A stretch of 64,000 nt of DNA from NCBI GenBank assembly GCA_018821985.1, contig JAHJKP010000017.1, positions 26,540 through 90,539 of the forward strand, in the 5' to 3' direction. Shown here one piece after another: positions 45,353 to 54,013 of the stretch (positions are counted from its first letter, which is position 1; each line of letters begins with the position of its first letter). The notes under the pieces are model-generated. The model worked only from the letters and a program-made list of their open reading frames with translations, was not told the origin of the DNA and did not search any database. Source of the stretch: Pseudomonadota bacterium (lineage in GTDB: Bacteria; Desulfobacterota; Desulfobulbia; Desulfobulbales; Desulfocapsaceae). The position numbers and the translations under genes are program-made.

Positions 45353-45903
45353 GTTAAATTCACCCTGCCCGTGATAGTAACCGCCAGCCCCGCTCTCTTC
45401 CCAAGGGGATAGCTGGGATGGCCTAAGGTGTATGTATTCAAACCTGCTGCAGTACCCCGGGGCGAGAAATCAGAGGACTGTGCAGCAGATACAATCGTTA
45501 CCCCCGGATACTCTGTAAAATTGCGGTGAGTGACTTTACGCCCAACAGCAGCATAGGCGGCCTGTTCCGCCGCAGTCATCGGGCAGGAGCCAGCTGCATG
45601 AAGATTCCAAGTGGAGCTTTGAGCGAGATCACCATCTATTATTTGATAATCAACCCCTGTCGCGCAGAACTCAACCCGGCACTGACGACGCGTCTCATAG
45701 GCTCTCATCTTTGCCCGAGTAAGATCCCGTTGCACCCGCGACACTGCTCCCCGATACAAATAACCTGGTTTCCACGACTGATAGCTCGGGATGGCAATAG
45801 CCGAAACAACACCAATAATGGCGACCACTATCATGAGCTCCAAGAGCGTAAAGCCGGCCTGGCAACCTACCAAATTTCTTTTCTTATGTAGTGCTATTTT
45901 CAT
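45340..45903 (-). CDS. fimU: Minor pilin FimU/FimT (GspH-like)
   Basis: The 187-residue protein has a leader ending GCQAG (17) cleaved before FTLLELMIVVAIIGVVSAIAIPSY, with Glu22 at mature position 5. The following ARAKMRAYETRRQCRVEF-like part is characteristic of GspH/FimT pseudopilins. GGAGGTG lies just before the start. It is the first gene of the minor pilin operon. No pilE homologue follows, so the operon has four pilin-like genes before pilY1. Confidence 0.9.
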   Translation of the reverse strand: MKIALHKKRNLVGCQAGFTLLELMIVVAIIGVVSAIAIPSYQSWKPGYLYRGAVSRVQRDLTRAKMRAYETRRQCRVEFCATGVDYQIIDGDLAQSSTWNLHAAGSCPMTAAEQAAYAAVGRKVTHRNFTEYPGVTIVSAAQSSDFSPRGTAAGLNTYTLGHPSYPLGKRAGLAVTITGRVNLTWNN

Positions 45904-45925
45904 AAAGACACCTCCGCGGTATGAT

Positions 45926-45942
45926 ATGCAAGAACATAACCA
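45926..45942 (-). promoter_or_regulatory. Sigma54-like -24/-12 promoter of the minor pilin operon
   Basis: On the minus strand TGGTTATGTTCTTGCAT has GG and GC exactly ten bases apart and an ideal TTGC at -12; the -24 part is only partly consensus. It would start transcription about 13 bases before the fimU start, a very short leader. Confidence 0.45.
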
Positions 45943-46137
45943 CTCTTAAAGAAATAAAAAAAACTCTCCATCTCGGATAGTTAGACAACAATCTATTAGA
46001 ATACATTTTTCAAAAAAGTCGTAACTATAAACTTTTTTAACAATCAAATCTTCAAGCTATCAACATTTTTTCCAATGATCAGTAGAATCAACGAAAGAAA
46101 GGTCAACTACTACGGCCACGGATAACGACGCCCCAGG

Positions 46138-46187
46138 ACTGACAAAAAATGTCACCCAACCCCCTGCAAACTGACAAAAATAGTCAC
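46138..46187. promoter_or_regulatory. Two palindromic TGACA/TGTCA-type elements (candidate activator sites)
   Basis: ACTGACAAAAAATGTCAC (46138-46155) and ACTGACAAAAATAGTCAC (46170-46187) are near-copies, each an inverted repeat. They are spaced 32 bases start to start, about three helical turns, so they face the same side of the DNA. They sit about 200-250 bases before the pilA -24/-12 site, the usual distance for enhancer-binding proteins such as PilR, and between the two divergent pilin promoters. Confidence 0.5.
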
Positions 46188-46388
46188 GCCAGGAATGGAT
46201 TTGCAAAAAACCCACTGTGAGACACACAGTATCATTCTCTCTATGGAATAATTATAAATTCAACAAATTAGCTACGACCATGAGACTGGGAGCATGATTG
46301 TCCCTAAAGGCGAGTAAAAAAATATTCTACTAAGGTTTCCTGTACTTGCTTTTTTAAAAAAACAAAGATAAAGTCCTTATAATCGGAT

Positions 46389-46404
46389 TGGCATGATTAA
46401 TGCT
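46389..46404 (+). promoter_or_regulatory. Sigma54-like -24/-12 promoter of pilA
   Basis: TTGGCATGATTAATGCTT has GG at 46390-46391 and GC at 46402-46403, exactly ten bases between, as sigma54 requires. It would give a leader of about 50 bases before pilA. Sigma54 and PilR control of the major pilin is well known in other proteobacteria. Confidence 0.7.
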
Positions 46405-46463
46405 TCAATAAAGACGTCAGCCATTTCACAACACTTTTCAACCCAACTTACAGGAGAGACACC

Positions 46464-46910
46464 ATGAAAAAACTGAGGCTACAAGCAAATCAACAAGGCT
46501 TCACCCTGATCGAGCTCATGATCGTCATCGCGATCATCGGTATCTTGGCGGCGATTGCCATTCCTAACTATATTGCATTCAGAGATAAAGCCTACTGTTC
46601 CGGTGCTGAGTCCGATGCCAACTCCGTCCTCGGAACCTTGGCAGACTTCTACGCCATTCCGGCAAATACCGCCACATACCTTAATACTATTGCAGCAACC
46701 GGCCTTGTCATTCCAGTAAATGGTACCCAAAGTGCAATAACATTTAAAGCGCTCTCCAATGGCAACACCGCCACATTGGCTGCCTCTGTCCCCGGTGCTA
46801 TAAATGTCGTTGTTACAGACGTAAGTGGACGCTGCCCGACCGCTTACAAAACAGCTCAATCTGGCGCTGGTTGGAACTCAGCAACCAACACTTTCAGTAA
46901 AAACATGTAA
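46464..46910 (+). CDS. pilA: Major type IV pilin PilA
   Basis: The 148-residue prepilin has a 12-residue leader ([12 protein letters not shown]) cleaved before [20 protein letters not shown], with Glu17 at mature position 5; AGGAG precedes the start. The mature protein is 136 residues with two cysteines (C45 and C124; mature 33 and 112) that could form a disulfide. The C-terminal domain is small, rich in Ala, Thr and Asn, and offers many Ser/Thr for glycosylation. It is followed by a terminator and then a disulfide-forming enzyme gene. Confidence 0.95.
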   Translation: MKKLRLQANQQGFTLIELMIVIAIIGILAAIAIPNYIAFRDKAYCSGAESDANSVLGTLADFYAIPANTATYLNTIAATGLVIPVNGTQSAITFKALSNGNTATLAASVPGAINVVVTDVSGRCPTAYKTAQSGAGWNSATNTFSKNM

Positions 46911-46945
46911 GTAACTGCGCGCGACAGTTTTCTGATTCGAAGACC

Positions 46946-46974
46946 AAGCAGCATAGGCAAGGCCTATGCTGCTT
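46946..46974 (+). terminator. Intrinsic terminator after pilA
   Basis: AAGCAGCATAGGC and GCCTATGCTGCTT form a perfect 13-base stem with a 3-base loop, followed by TTCTTTT, 36 bases after the pilA stop. Confidence 0.92.
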
Positions 46975-47110
46975 TTCTTTTACAATTAACCTTTCGCCAA
47001 AGTATGATATGGCGTTCTTGATAATATGTGAGGACTATAAACCTTTTTCTTTTTCTCGAAGAAGTTTCCCAGTCTTTATGGTCTTTGCAAGAACATCTTG
47101 ACATCTGGAC

Positions 47111-48277
47111 ATGACCTCTCATCAACCTCAAAAAAAACATTACCACCTTCCTTACCCGTTTTATTTCTACCCTGTCTGCAGCTTTATTCTTACCGGCCTC
47201 GGTAGTTGTATATACCTTGGCATCGTCCACTTCAAAAATTACACCGACCTTAACTTCGCCAGCATCTGCGCCCTCAGTAAAGCAATCAACTGCGACACCG
47301 TTGCCCAAAGCTCTTACTCAATCCTGCTGTCACTGCCGATCGCCATCTGGGGTCTCTTCGCTTTTCTTCTTTTTGGCCTTTTGCTCCTCAACACGAAGGA
47401 CCAAAAGAATATGGATTTGTGGTGGCTTACTTTCGGCCTTGGTCTTGCCTGTTGTGCCGTCTCCATTTTTTACGGATATGTGTCGGCACAGAAGATCCAC
47501 TCCTACTGTATCTTTTGTCTACTATGCTACCTCTGCTATTTCTCCATCACTTTTATGGCATTCATTATTATCCGCCGTTTCCATATTCCTCCAGGCTCCC
47601 TCCTGAAATCCAGTGGTTCCTACTTCAGAGCACGTAGCAACTTGTTAGTTCTCGCTACCCTTCTGGGCAGTTTAATACTATTTCAATGGAAACTTCCCCA
47701 TTATTGGGAATTCCCCCAACATCCTATTCCCAGCACGGTTTCCACAGGCCAAACTGCAACAGGCGCTCACTGGATAGGGGCCAGCCACCCCACAATTACC
47801 ATAGAAGAATATGCAGATTATATGTGTTTCCAGTGCGGAAAGATGCACATATTCCTTCGTAATCTCGTAAACAGACATCCGGAAGAGCTCAGACTGATAC
47901 ATCACAACTACCCCATGGATCATCTCTTTAACCCCTTGGTCAAGCAGCCTTTTCATGTGGGGGCGGGACAGATGGCCCTCCTGGCTCTCTACGCCGGCAG
48001 TAAAAATAAATTCTGGGAAATGAATGATGAATTATATCGAATTGTCCGTGAAGACAAGCCGGATGGTATTGACCTGAAACCCCTCGCCGACCGTATAGGA
48101 CTCCCCAGGAAAGAGATTGCGCTGGCATTTAGCAGTCCTGAATATTTGCGGTTATTATCTAACGACATCCAGCAGGGCTTGCAACATCGCATAACGTCCA
48201 CCCCATCCTATGTGATCAATGGCAAGGTCTATCCGGGTACAATTCCGCTGGAAATTCTCAGCAAACTTGTACCTTGA
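47111..48277 (+). CDS. VKOR-DsbA fusion (disulfide bond formation)
   Basis: The 388-residue protein joins a vitamin K epoxide reductase-like membrane domain to a periplasmic thioredoxin-fold domain. The membrane domain (about 20-155) has C53, C61 and the CIFC active site (133-136), with NCDTVAQSSYSILLSLPIAIWG typical of VKOR. The C-terminal domain (about 220-388) has CFQC (239-242) in YADYMCFQCGKMH and a TSTPSYVING cis-proline loop. The VKOR part reoxidises the DsbA part using quinone. Such fusions replace DsbB/DsbA. Lying next to pilA, which has two cysteines, it likely oxidises pilins. Confidence 0.92.
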   Translation: MTSHQPQKKHYHLPYPFYFYPVCSFILTGLGSCIYLGIVHFKNYTDLNFASICALSKAINCDTVAQSSYSILLSLPIAIWGLFAFLLFGLLLLNTKDQKNMDLWWLTFGLGLACCAVSIFYGYVSAQKIHSYCIFCLLCYLCYFSITFMAFIIIRRFHIPPGSLLKSSGSYFRARSNLLVLATLLGSLILFQWKLPHYWEFPQHPIPSTVSTGQTATGAHWIGASHPTITIEEYADYMCFQCGKMHIFLRNLVNRHPEELRLIHHNYPMDHLFNPLVKQPFHVGAGQMALLALYAGSKNKFWEMNDELYRIVREDKPDGIDLKPLADRIGLPRKEIALAFSSPEYLRLLSNDIQQGLQHRITSTPSYVINGKVYPGTIPLEILSKLVP

Positions 48278-48380
48278 TGTCAAATTTCCACAAAGTTTAT
48301 AGTTTTAGTGCAACGTACTACTTGTTACGGGGTAGTGCGCACAGCGCAGCCTACAAAATTGTGGTTTGTAGCTGATCGAA

Positions 48381-48396
48381 TGGCACATATTATGCT
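48381..48396 (+). promoter_or_regulatory. Sigma54-like -24/-12 promoter before the glycosyltransferase operon
   Basis: TGGCACATATTATGCT has GG at 48382-48383 and GC at 48394-48395, ten bases apart, and a perfect TGGCAC at -24. It strongly resembles the pilA site. It would start transcription near 48407, about 145 bases before the DPM1-like gene. Confidence 0.65.
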
Positions 48397-48551
48397 TAAG
48401 TATTAAGAGAATGTGCTGAACGCACCAATATTTTTTTTTTTGCTTCCTTTCAAGAATGAAATGCCATAGAATCATTTCACTTTCGATAATATACAATACC
48501 CCTTAAGATCCTGCTGCAAAAAGGCATAAACACACTAAGGACACAAAATCC

Positions 48552-49316
48552 ATGCTTAATGGAAAGAAAATAGTTGTCGTGATGCCTGCGTACAACGCAG
48601 CCAAAACACTGCGAGCCACTTATCAGGAAATCCCTCTTACTATCGTCGATGATGTCATTCTGGTCGATGACAAAAGTGACGACAACACCGCCGCTCTTGC
48701 CCAAGAATTAGGCATCTCCACCATTATCCATAGCCAGAACCTGGGTTATGGGGGAAACCAGAAAACCTGTTACCAGGCTGCCCTTGCCAAAGGTGCTGAT
48801 ATCGTTATTATGCTCCATCCGGATTATCAATACACACCCAAATTGATCCTTCCCATGGCCGCCCTTATTGCCGAGGGACTGTTTGACTGTGTGCTTGGCT
48901 CCCGCATCCTGGGTACCGGCGCAATCAAAGGCGGAATGCCTCTCTATAAATACTTTGCGAACCGCCTGCTCACTCTATTCCAGAATATCCTCCTGGGCCA
49001 TAAACTTTCCGAATACCACACTGGTTATCGCGCCTTTTCCAAAGAGATATTACAGACTCTGCCGCTTGAGGCAAACTCCAATGATTTTCTTTTCGACAAC
49101 CAGATGCTGGCCCAGATTATCTTCGCCAGATTTTCCATTGGTGAAATAACCTGCCCTACCCTCTATTTTGAAGACGCCTCATCCATCAGTCCCGCCAGGG
49201 CAGCTAAATATGGCCTCGGCGTTCTCGCCACCAGCATCGAGTACCGGGCCCAACTCTTAAATCTGGTCACCAGTCCACGATTTTCCCCGCTCTGCCACCG
49301 CAGGCTGGCCAGATGA
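48552..49316 (+). CDS. DPM1-like family 2 glycosyltransferase
   Basis: The 254-residue protein has the GT2 fold: VVVMPAYNAAKTL (8-20), a VDDKSDD nucleotide-binding stretch (38-44), NLGYGGNQKTCYQAAL, MLHPDYQY, GSRILG and GYRAF. This is the pattern of dolichyl/polyprenyl-phosphate sugar synthases without C-terminal membrane anchors. It would load a sugar such as mannose onto a polyprenyl phosphate on the cytoplasmic face, giving donors for GT-C enzymes. Its stop overlaps the next gene by ATGA. Confidence 0.87.
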   Translation: MLNGKKIVVVMPAYNAAKTLRATYQEIPLTIVDDVILVDDKSDDNTAALAQELGISTIIHSQNLGYGGNQKTCYQAALAKGADIVIMLHPDYQYTPKLILPMAALIAEGLFDCVLGSRILGTGAIKGGMPLYKYFANRLLTLFQNILLGHKLSEYHTGYRAFSKEILQTLPLEANSNDFLFDNQMLAQIIFARFSIGEITCPTLYFEDASSISPARAAKYGLGVLATSIEYRAQLLNLVTSPRFSPLCHRRLAR

Positions 49317-50317
49317 CTTTCCAGCAACCCTCCAAACCCTCGAATACAAGCCCGACCTGTCTGATATGTGGCCGGAGTACACTTGAGGCCACAAACCTTC
49401 AGGCCAGGGACTACCTCAGCAACAACCAGTTCACACTGGCACGTTGCGTCCATTGTCAATGCCTCATGACCATGGACGCACAGCAAGACCAGAAGCATGA
49501 CTATTACGGCGAGAACTATTACAATGCCAGTTCTGGAAAATTTTCAACTGTTATCGAAAAGATTTTCCGTCTTAACCACGCAAGAAATGCAAGATATTTC
49601 CACACCCATTTTCCCTCAACCAACATCCTTGAGGTCGGCTGCGGCCGAGGTTATCTCCTTAAAGAGTTGAAACGGTTAGGTGCCACAGTATTCTGCCTTG
49701 AGTCCGCAGATGCCGCCGATTGGATACTCGACAATCCGGATATCCAGGTCGCTACTTTGCCAGAGAGTCAATCAAACCGCTGGCCATTTGCTGATGATTT
49801 TTTTCAATTGATTATCTTCTGGCACGTCCTGGAGCACCTATCGGACCCGGCAGGAAGTCTGAAACAGGCTTTTTGTTGCCTTGCTCTTGGTGGAACGGTT
49901 TGCGTCAGTGTGCCCAATGTGTCGAGCTTGCAGGCACGTTTACATCTGACAACCTGGTTCCACTTAGACGTTCCACGCCATCTCTATCATTTCTCCCAGA
50001 CCGGCCTTGTTTTTTTATTGGAAAAACAAGGATACGAGATTATCAAGATAACCGCAGGCGACCGGATGCAAAATCTCTTTGGCTGGCTGCAAAGCCTGGC
50101 CAATCTCTTCACCCCTGGGCACATCAATTCCTTCTACCGCCTGCTCCAGGGTGGAAAACCGCTGCGCGGCGTCAACATACTATCCTTAGCCATTCAGCTT
50201 CTCACCTGCTGGATATGGATTCCTTTGGGCATGCTAGGCTTTCTCATGGAAGAAATAACTAAAAAGCACGCGACTATTACTGTGTACGCAAAAAAGCCTG
50301 ACCATGACAACAAATAA
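49313..50317 (+). CDS. SAM-dependent methyltransferase with N-terminal zinc ribbon
   Basis: The 334-residue protein starts with a four-cysteine zinc-ribbon-like segment (CLICGRST and CVHCQCL). A class I methyltransferase domain follows, with ILEVGCGRGYLLKEL and the IIFWHVLEHLSDPAGSLKQA stretch. The C-terminus has a hydrophobic segment (about 285-315) that may attach it to the membrane. Such proteins often methylate sugars or lipid-linked glycans in surface polysaccharide loci. It is coupled by ATGA to the DPM1-like gene. Confidence 0.85.
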   Translation: MTFQQPSKPSNTSPTCLICGRSTLEATNLQARDYLSNNQFTLARCVHCQCLMTMDAQQDQKHDYYGENYYNASSGKFSTVIEKIFRLNHARNARYFHTHFPSTNILEVGCGRGYLLKELKRLGATVFCLESADAADWILDNPDIQVATLPESQSNRWPFADDFFQLIIFWHVLEHLSDPAGSLKQAFCCLALGGTVCVSVPNVSSLQARLHLTTWFHLDVPRHLYHFSQTGLVFLLEKQGYEIIKITAGDRMQNLFGWLQSLANLFTPGHINSFYRLLQGGKPLRGVNILSLAIQLLTCWIWIPLGMLGFLMEEITKKHATITVYAKKPDHDNK

Positions 50318-50339
50318 TTCACGACAATCATAGCAAACG

Positions 50340-52115
50340 ATGAATAATCCCCAAGCTGTTCAATCAACAATAAAAGCTGATCGACTGACTCAGGCAGGAA
50401 TCGCCACCTTTCTCATCGTATCGATCTTGATCGCTTATTACCAGATTTTTCATTTTGGCTTCATCGCCTATGACACAGCAGCCTATGTCACTGAAAATAC
50501 CAAAGTCCATGCCGGAATCACTCTGGATAATGTCAAGTGGGCTTTCACCACAAATTTCTTTGCAAACTGGCATCCCCTTACCTGGTTATCTTACATGCTG
50601 GACATGGAACTTTGGGGCCTAAATCCAACAGGTTTCCATGTAACCAACCTCTTTTTCCATATCTGCAACAGCCTCTTACTTTTCGGCATCTTACAAAAAT
50701 TAACCAGCAAGACCTGGGAAAGCGCTTTTGTTGCCGGATTATTCGCCCTCCACCCGATGCATATTGAATCGGTCGCCTGGGTGGCAGAACGAAAGGATAT
50801 GCTATCCACCTTCTTCTTCCTCCTGGCCATTGCCAGCTATGTCAACTATCTGCAACGTCAAAACCTTCTCCGTTACGGTGTCATCCTCCTCACCTTTTTT
50901 CTTGGCCTCATGAGCAAGGGTATGGTTGTCACCTTACCGGCAGTTTTACTCCTTCTTGATTACTGGCCCCTCAGACGGTATGGATTCAGCCAGCAGCATG
51001 ATCATTTAGGAAAGAAACCGGTCATAATTGTCAACGATTCACATCTCTCCATTATCCTGGAGAAGATCCCGATTGTCATCCTCGCCGCCTTCGGTGCAGG
51101 GATGACAATCCTTACCCAACAAGGCAATCTGATCCCACTGGAAAGACTACCCTTCAGCACACGGTTGGCCACTGCCTTCACCGGCTATCTTGCCTATATC
51201 GAAAAGACCTTCTGGCCAATCAATCTGGCAGCCCTCTATCCCCTCCCTGGCATGCCTCCTTTATCAGAAACAATGCTTGCCGTCCTGGTGCTTCTCATTA
51301 TCTCACTGCTCGCTCTCCAGTGGCGGCACAGTAGACCGTGGTTTATTATCGGCTGGCTATGGTTCCTTGGTACCCTTGTGCCCGTACTCGGCCTCATCCA
51401 TGTTGGACACCAATTTATAGCTGATCGCTATACCTATATCCCGCATATCGGTTTTTTTATCATTCTCGCCTGGGGACTGAGTGAACTATCAAACATGGTT
51501 TTCACCCGAAACAAGATTTTTACCGCTGTAGCATTTACCCTGTTGATGGCTAGCGGTATCCAAACATGGCATCAACTGCATTACTGGAAAAACGACCGCA
51601 CACTCTGGACGAGAGCGGTTGAGATTACCCACGATAATTATATCGCTGAAAACAATCTCGGTTCAGCACTCCTACAGGACAATCTCCCTGATGAGGCAAA
51701 AAAACATTTTATATGTGCAATCCAGATAAATAGCCGGTTTGATACCGCATACTTCAATCTTGGATCAGCGCTGGCCAATGAAGGAAAACTCAATGAGGCC
51801 ATCCAAAACTATCAAATGGCGCTTTCACTCAACCCCAACTTGTTTCTTTCTCAGTATCAAATAGCACGGGCATACAGACAAAACAAGATGTCAAAAGAAG
51901 CAATTACTCATTTCCAAAATGCTCTTATACTTAATCCCAAACTTGGCGACGCTTATGTCCAGCTAGGAGAATTATATATTGAAAACAAGCAGACAAACGA
52001 GGCGTTAGAAATCTACAAATCGCTTAAAAAAATCAACCCTCAAGATAAAGAAATTCCCAAGAAGATATCGGCGCTCGAGAAAATGCTCAAGCAAATAAAG
52101 CAAAACCAGCCGTGA
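50340..52115 (+). CDS. TMTC-like membrane protein with TPR tail (putative O-mannosyl/glycosyltransferase), copy 1
   Basis: The 591-residue protein has about ten membrane segments in its first 400 residues and TPR repeats after about 430. Marker segments are FANWHPLTWLSYMLDMELWG, FHVTNLFFHICNSLLLFGIL and HPMHIESVAWVAERKDMLS. These are the hallmarks of TMTC/DUF1736 proteins, whose animal members are O-mannosyltransferases of the GT-C type. It probably takes a sugar from a polyprenyl carrier and adds it to a protein or glycan outside the membrane, with the TPR part likely periplasmic. A homologous gene follows six bases later. Confidence 0.8.
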   Translation: MNNPQAVQSTIKADRLTQAGIATFLIVSILIAYYQIFHFGFIAYDTAAYVTENTKVHAGITLDNVKWAFTTNFFANWHPLTWLSYMLDMELWGLNPTGFHVTNLFFHICNSLLLFGILQKLTSKTWESAFVAGLFALHPMHIESVAWVAERKDMLSTFFFLLAIASYVNYLQRQNLLRYGVILLTFFLGLMSKGMVVTLPAVLLLLDYWPLRRYGFSQQHDHLGKKPVIIVNDSHLSIILEKIPIVILAAFGAGMTILTQQGNLIPLERLPFSTRLATAFTGYLAYIEKTFWPINLAALYPLPGMPPLSETMLAVLVLLIISLLALQWRHSRPWFIIGWLWFLGTLVPVLGLIHVGHQFIADRYTYIPHIGFFIILAWGLSELSNMVFTRNKIFTAVAFTLLMASGIQTWHQLHYWKNDRTLWTRAVEITHDNYIAENNLGSALLQDNLPDEAKKHFICAIQINSRFDTAYFNLGSALANEGKLNEAIQNYQMALSLNPNLFLSQYQIARAYRQNKMSKEAITHFQNALILNPKLGDAYVQLGELYIENKQTNEALEIYKSLKKINPQDKEIPKKISALEKMLKQIKQNQP

Positions 52116-52121
52116 TTCGCC

Positions 52122-53921
52122 ATGGACAGAGTGAGTAACAAAATCCAAGGGGCGGTTTTTTTTCGTGTCAGAGTCTCATTGTGGATCAGCCTGATTCTGG
52201 TTGCGGCGATTCTTGCCCTTTATTGGCAGACAAGAACCTTTTCCTACATCCACTACGACGACCCAGAATATGTCTTCGAAAATGTACGAGTTCAGCAGGG
52301 ATTGACCATTGAGAATATAAAATGGGCAATCACCACCACCCATTTCAGCAACTGGCATCCGCTCACCTGGATTTCCCACATGCTCGACTCCGAGTTGTAC
52401 GGGAACAACCCCGGCCAGCACCATTCCAACAACGTGTTGCTCCATATAATCAATACCTTATTGCTCTTCAATCTATTCAGAAAGATGACCGGTGATATAT
52501 TACCAAGTGCTCTGTTGGCCGGTTTGTTTGCCGTACATCCCTTGCATATTCAATCCATAGCCTGGATTTCCGAACGAAAAGACCTGCTTTGTGCCCAATT
52601 TTTCTTTCTGTCGATTCTCTCCTATCTCAAGTATCTTGAAAAAAGTACATGGTCACGTTACTTGTTGGTGCTTATCTTTTTTTCTCTTGGACTCATGGCA
52701 AAGCCCATGATCATTACCCTTCCCTTTGTCCTTCTGCTCCTCGACCATTGGCCACTGCAACGATTTGGATTTGGATTCAACGGAACGAATCAGGTCGGCC
52801 TTCCGCCTGTTATCCCCATATTCCCCTGCAGTAATACCAGTATTTTTCTAGAAAAAATCCCATTTCTGGTGCTGTCTATTCTCTCGGCAGCAATAACGTT
52901 TCACGCTCAGGAAGCAGGCGGTAGCGTCGCAACAATTTCTCAATTGTCACTCTTGGCTCGTGCCGAAAACGCCATTGTCTCCTACGTTCTCTATATCCAA
53001 AAAATGCTGTGGCCTCAACAGCTCTCAGTCATATATCCACACCCTGGAACTCATCCATATTGGTTGATCATAATCTCAGCACTGATCTTTTCCGTGCTTA
53101 CCTTGTTGGCCTTGTTTTATGCAAAAAAGACCCCATTCTTCCTCGTAGGTTGGTTGTGGTTCGTTGGCATGCTTATTCCAGTAATCGGTATCGTCCAAGT
53201 GGGCATCCAGGCAATGGCAGACAGATATACCTATCTCCCGATGATTGGTTTATTTTTAGCCTTCTCCTGGGGACTTTATCATTTCCCGCCGTTCAAGAAT
53301 AAGAGGTCCCTCTATTTTTCAATAACGGGAAGCTGTATCCTCTTGTTGCTCTCTGTCACCACATGGAGAGAACTTCAATATTGGGAAAACGGGGTAAGCT
53401 TATTTACAAGGGCAGTAACGATTACAAAAAACAATTATGTAGCCCATAACAACCTGGGATACGAGTTCGTGCAAATATTTGAGTTCGATAAAGCAAAGAA
53501 AGAGTTTGAATTGGCACTGCAGATTAATCCTAATTTTGAAATAGCCCATCTCAATCTGGGACGAAGCCTTATCGAGGAAGGCAATATAGCAGAAGGCATT
53601 GAACATTACAGATCAGCAATCAAGATCAAGCCGGATTACGCGGATGCGCATAACAACCTTGGCAACACCCTGTTCCGCCTTGGCAAGAATCATGAAGCCG
53701 CCGCCAATTACATCCAGGCCCTGCGCATCAATCCTTCACTAACAGAGACCTATAACAATTTAGGTGCCATCCTTGTAAGTGACGATAAATTTGACCAAGC
53801 CATAATCCTCTTTCAGAAAGCGATTTCCCTCAACCCCAATTATCTTGACGCCAAAACGAACCTGGAAGAAGTAATTAAGGCAAAAAAGATAAAATCACAG
53901 GAATTGGAACGGCCGCACTAA
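52122..53921 (+). CDS. TMTC-like membrane protein with TPR tail, copy 2
   Basis: The 599-residue protein is a paralogue of the preceding gene product. It has the same layout and matching blocks such as FSNWHPLTWISHMLDSELYG, HPLHIQSIAWISERKDLLC and VGIQAMADRYTYLPMIGLFLA. Its C-terminal part has about four TPRs with NPNFEIAHLNLGRSL and YADAHNNLGNTLFRLGKNHEAA. Only six bases separate the two genes, so they are co-translated. Two copies in tandem suggest different acceptors or donors. DNA identity between copies is low, so the duplication is old. Confidence 0.8.
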   Translation: MDRVSNKIQGAVFFRVRVSLWISLILVAAILALYWQTRTFSYIHYDDPEYVFENVRVQQGLTIENIKWAITTTHFSNWHPLTWISHMLDSELYGNNPGQHHSNNVLLHIINTLLLFNLFRKMTGDILPSALLAGLFAVHPLHIQSIAWISERKDLLCAQFFFLSILSYLKYLEKSTWSRYLLVLIFFSLGLMAKPMIITLPFVLLLLDHWPLQRFGFGFNGTNQVGLPPVIPIFPCSNTSIFLEKIPFLVLSILSAAITFHAQEAGGSVATISQLSLLARAENAIVSYVLYIQKMLWPQQLSVIYPHPGTHPYWLIIISALIFSVLTLLALFYAKKTPFFLVGWLWFVGMLIPVIGIVQVGIQAMADRYTYLPMIGLFLAFSWGLYHFPPFKNKRSLYFSITGSCILLLLSVTTWRELQYWENGVSLFTRAVTITKNNYVAHNNLGYEFVQIFEFDKAKKEFELALQINPNFEIAHLNLGRSLIEEGNIAEGIEHYRSAIKIKPDYADAHNNLGNTLFRLGKNHEAAANYIQALRINPSLTETYNNLGAILVSDDKFDQAIILFQKAISLNPNYLDAKTNLEEVIKAKKIKSQELERPH

Positions 53922-54013
53922 AAATGCAGTCATAAGAGATAAAATCAGCCTGGATATAAGCCCCATCCTTACAGGCATGGCCAACAAAACATAAAATACC
54001 CCTGTTACAAAAT

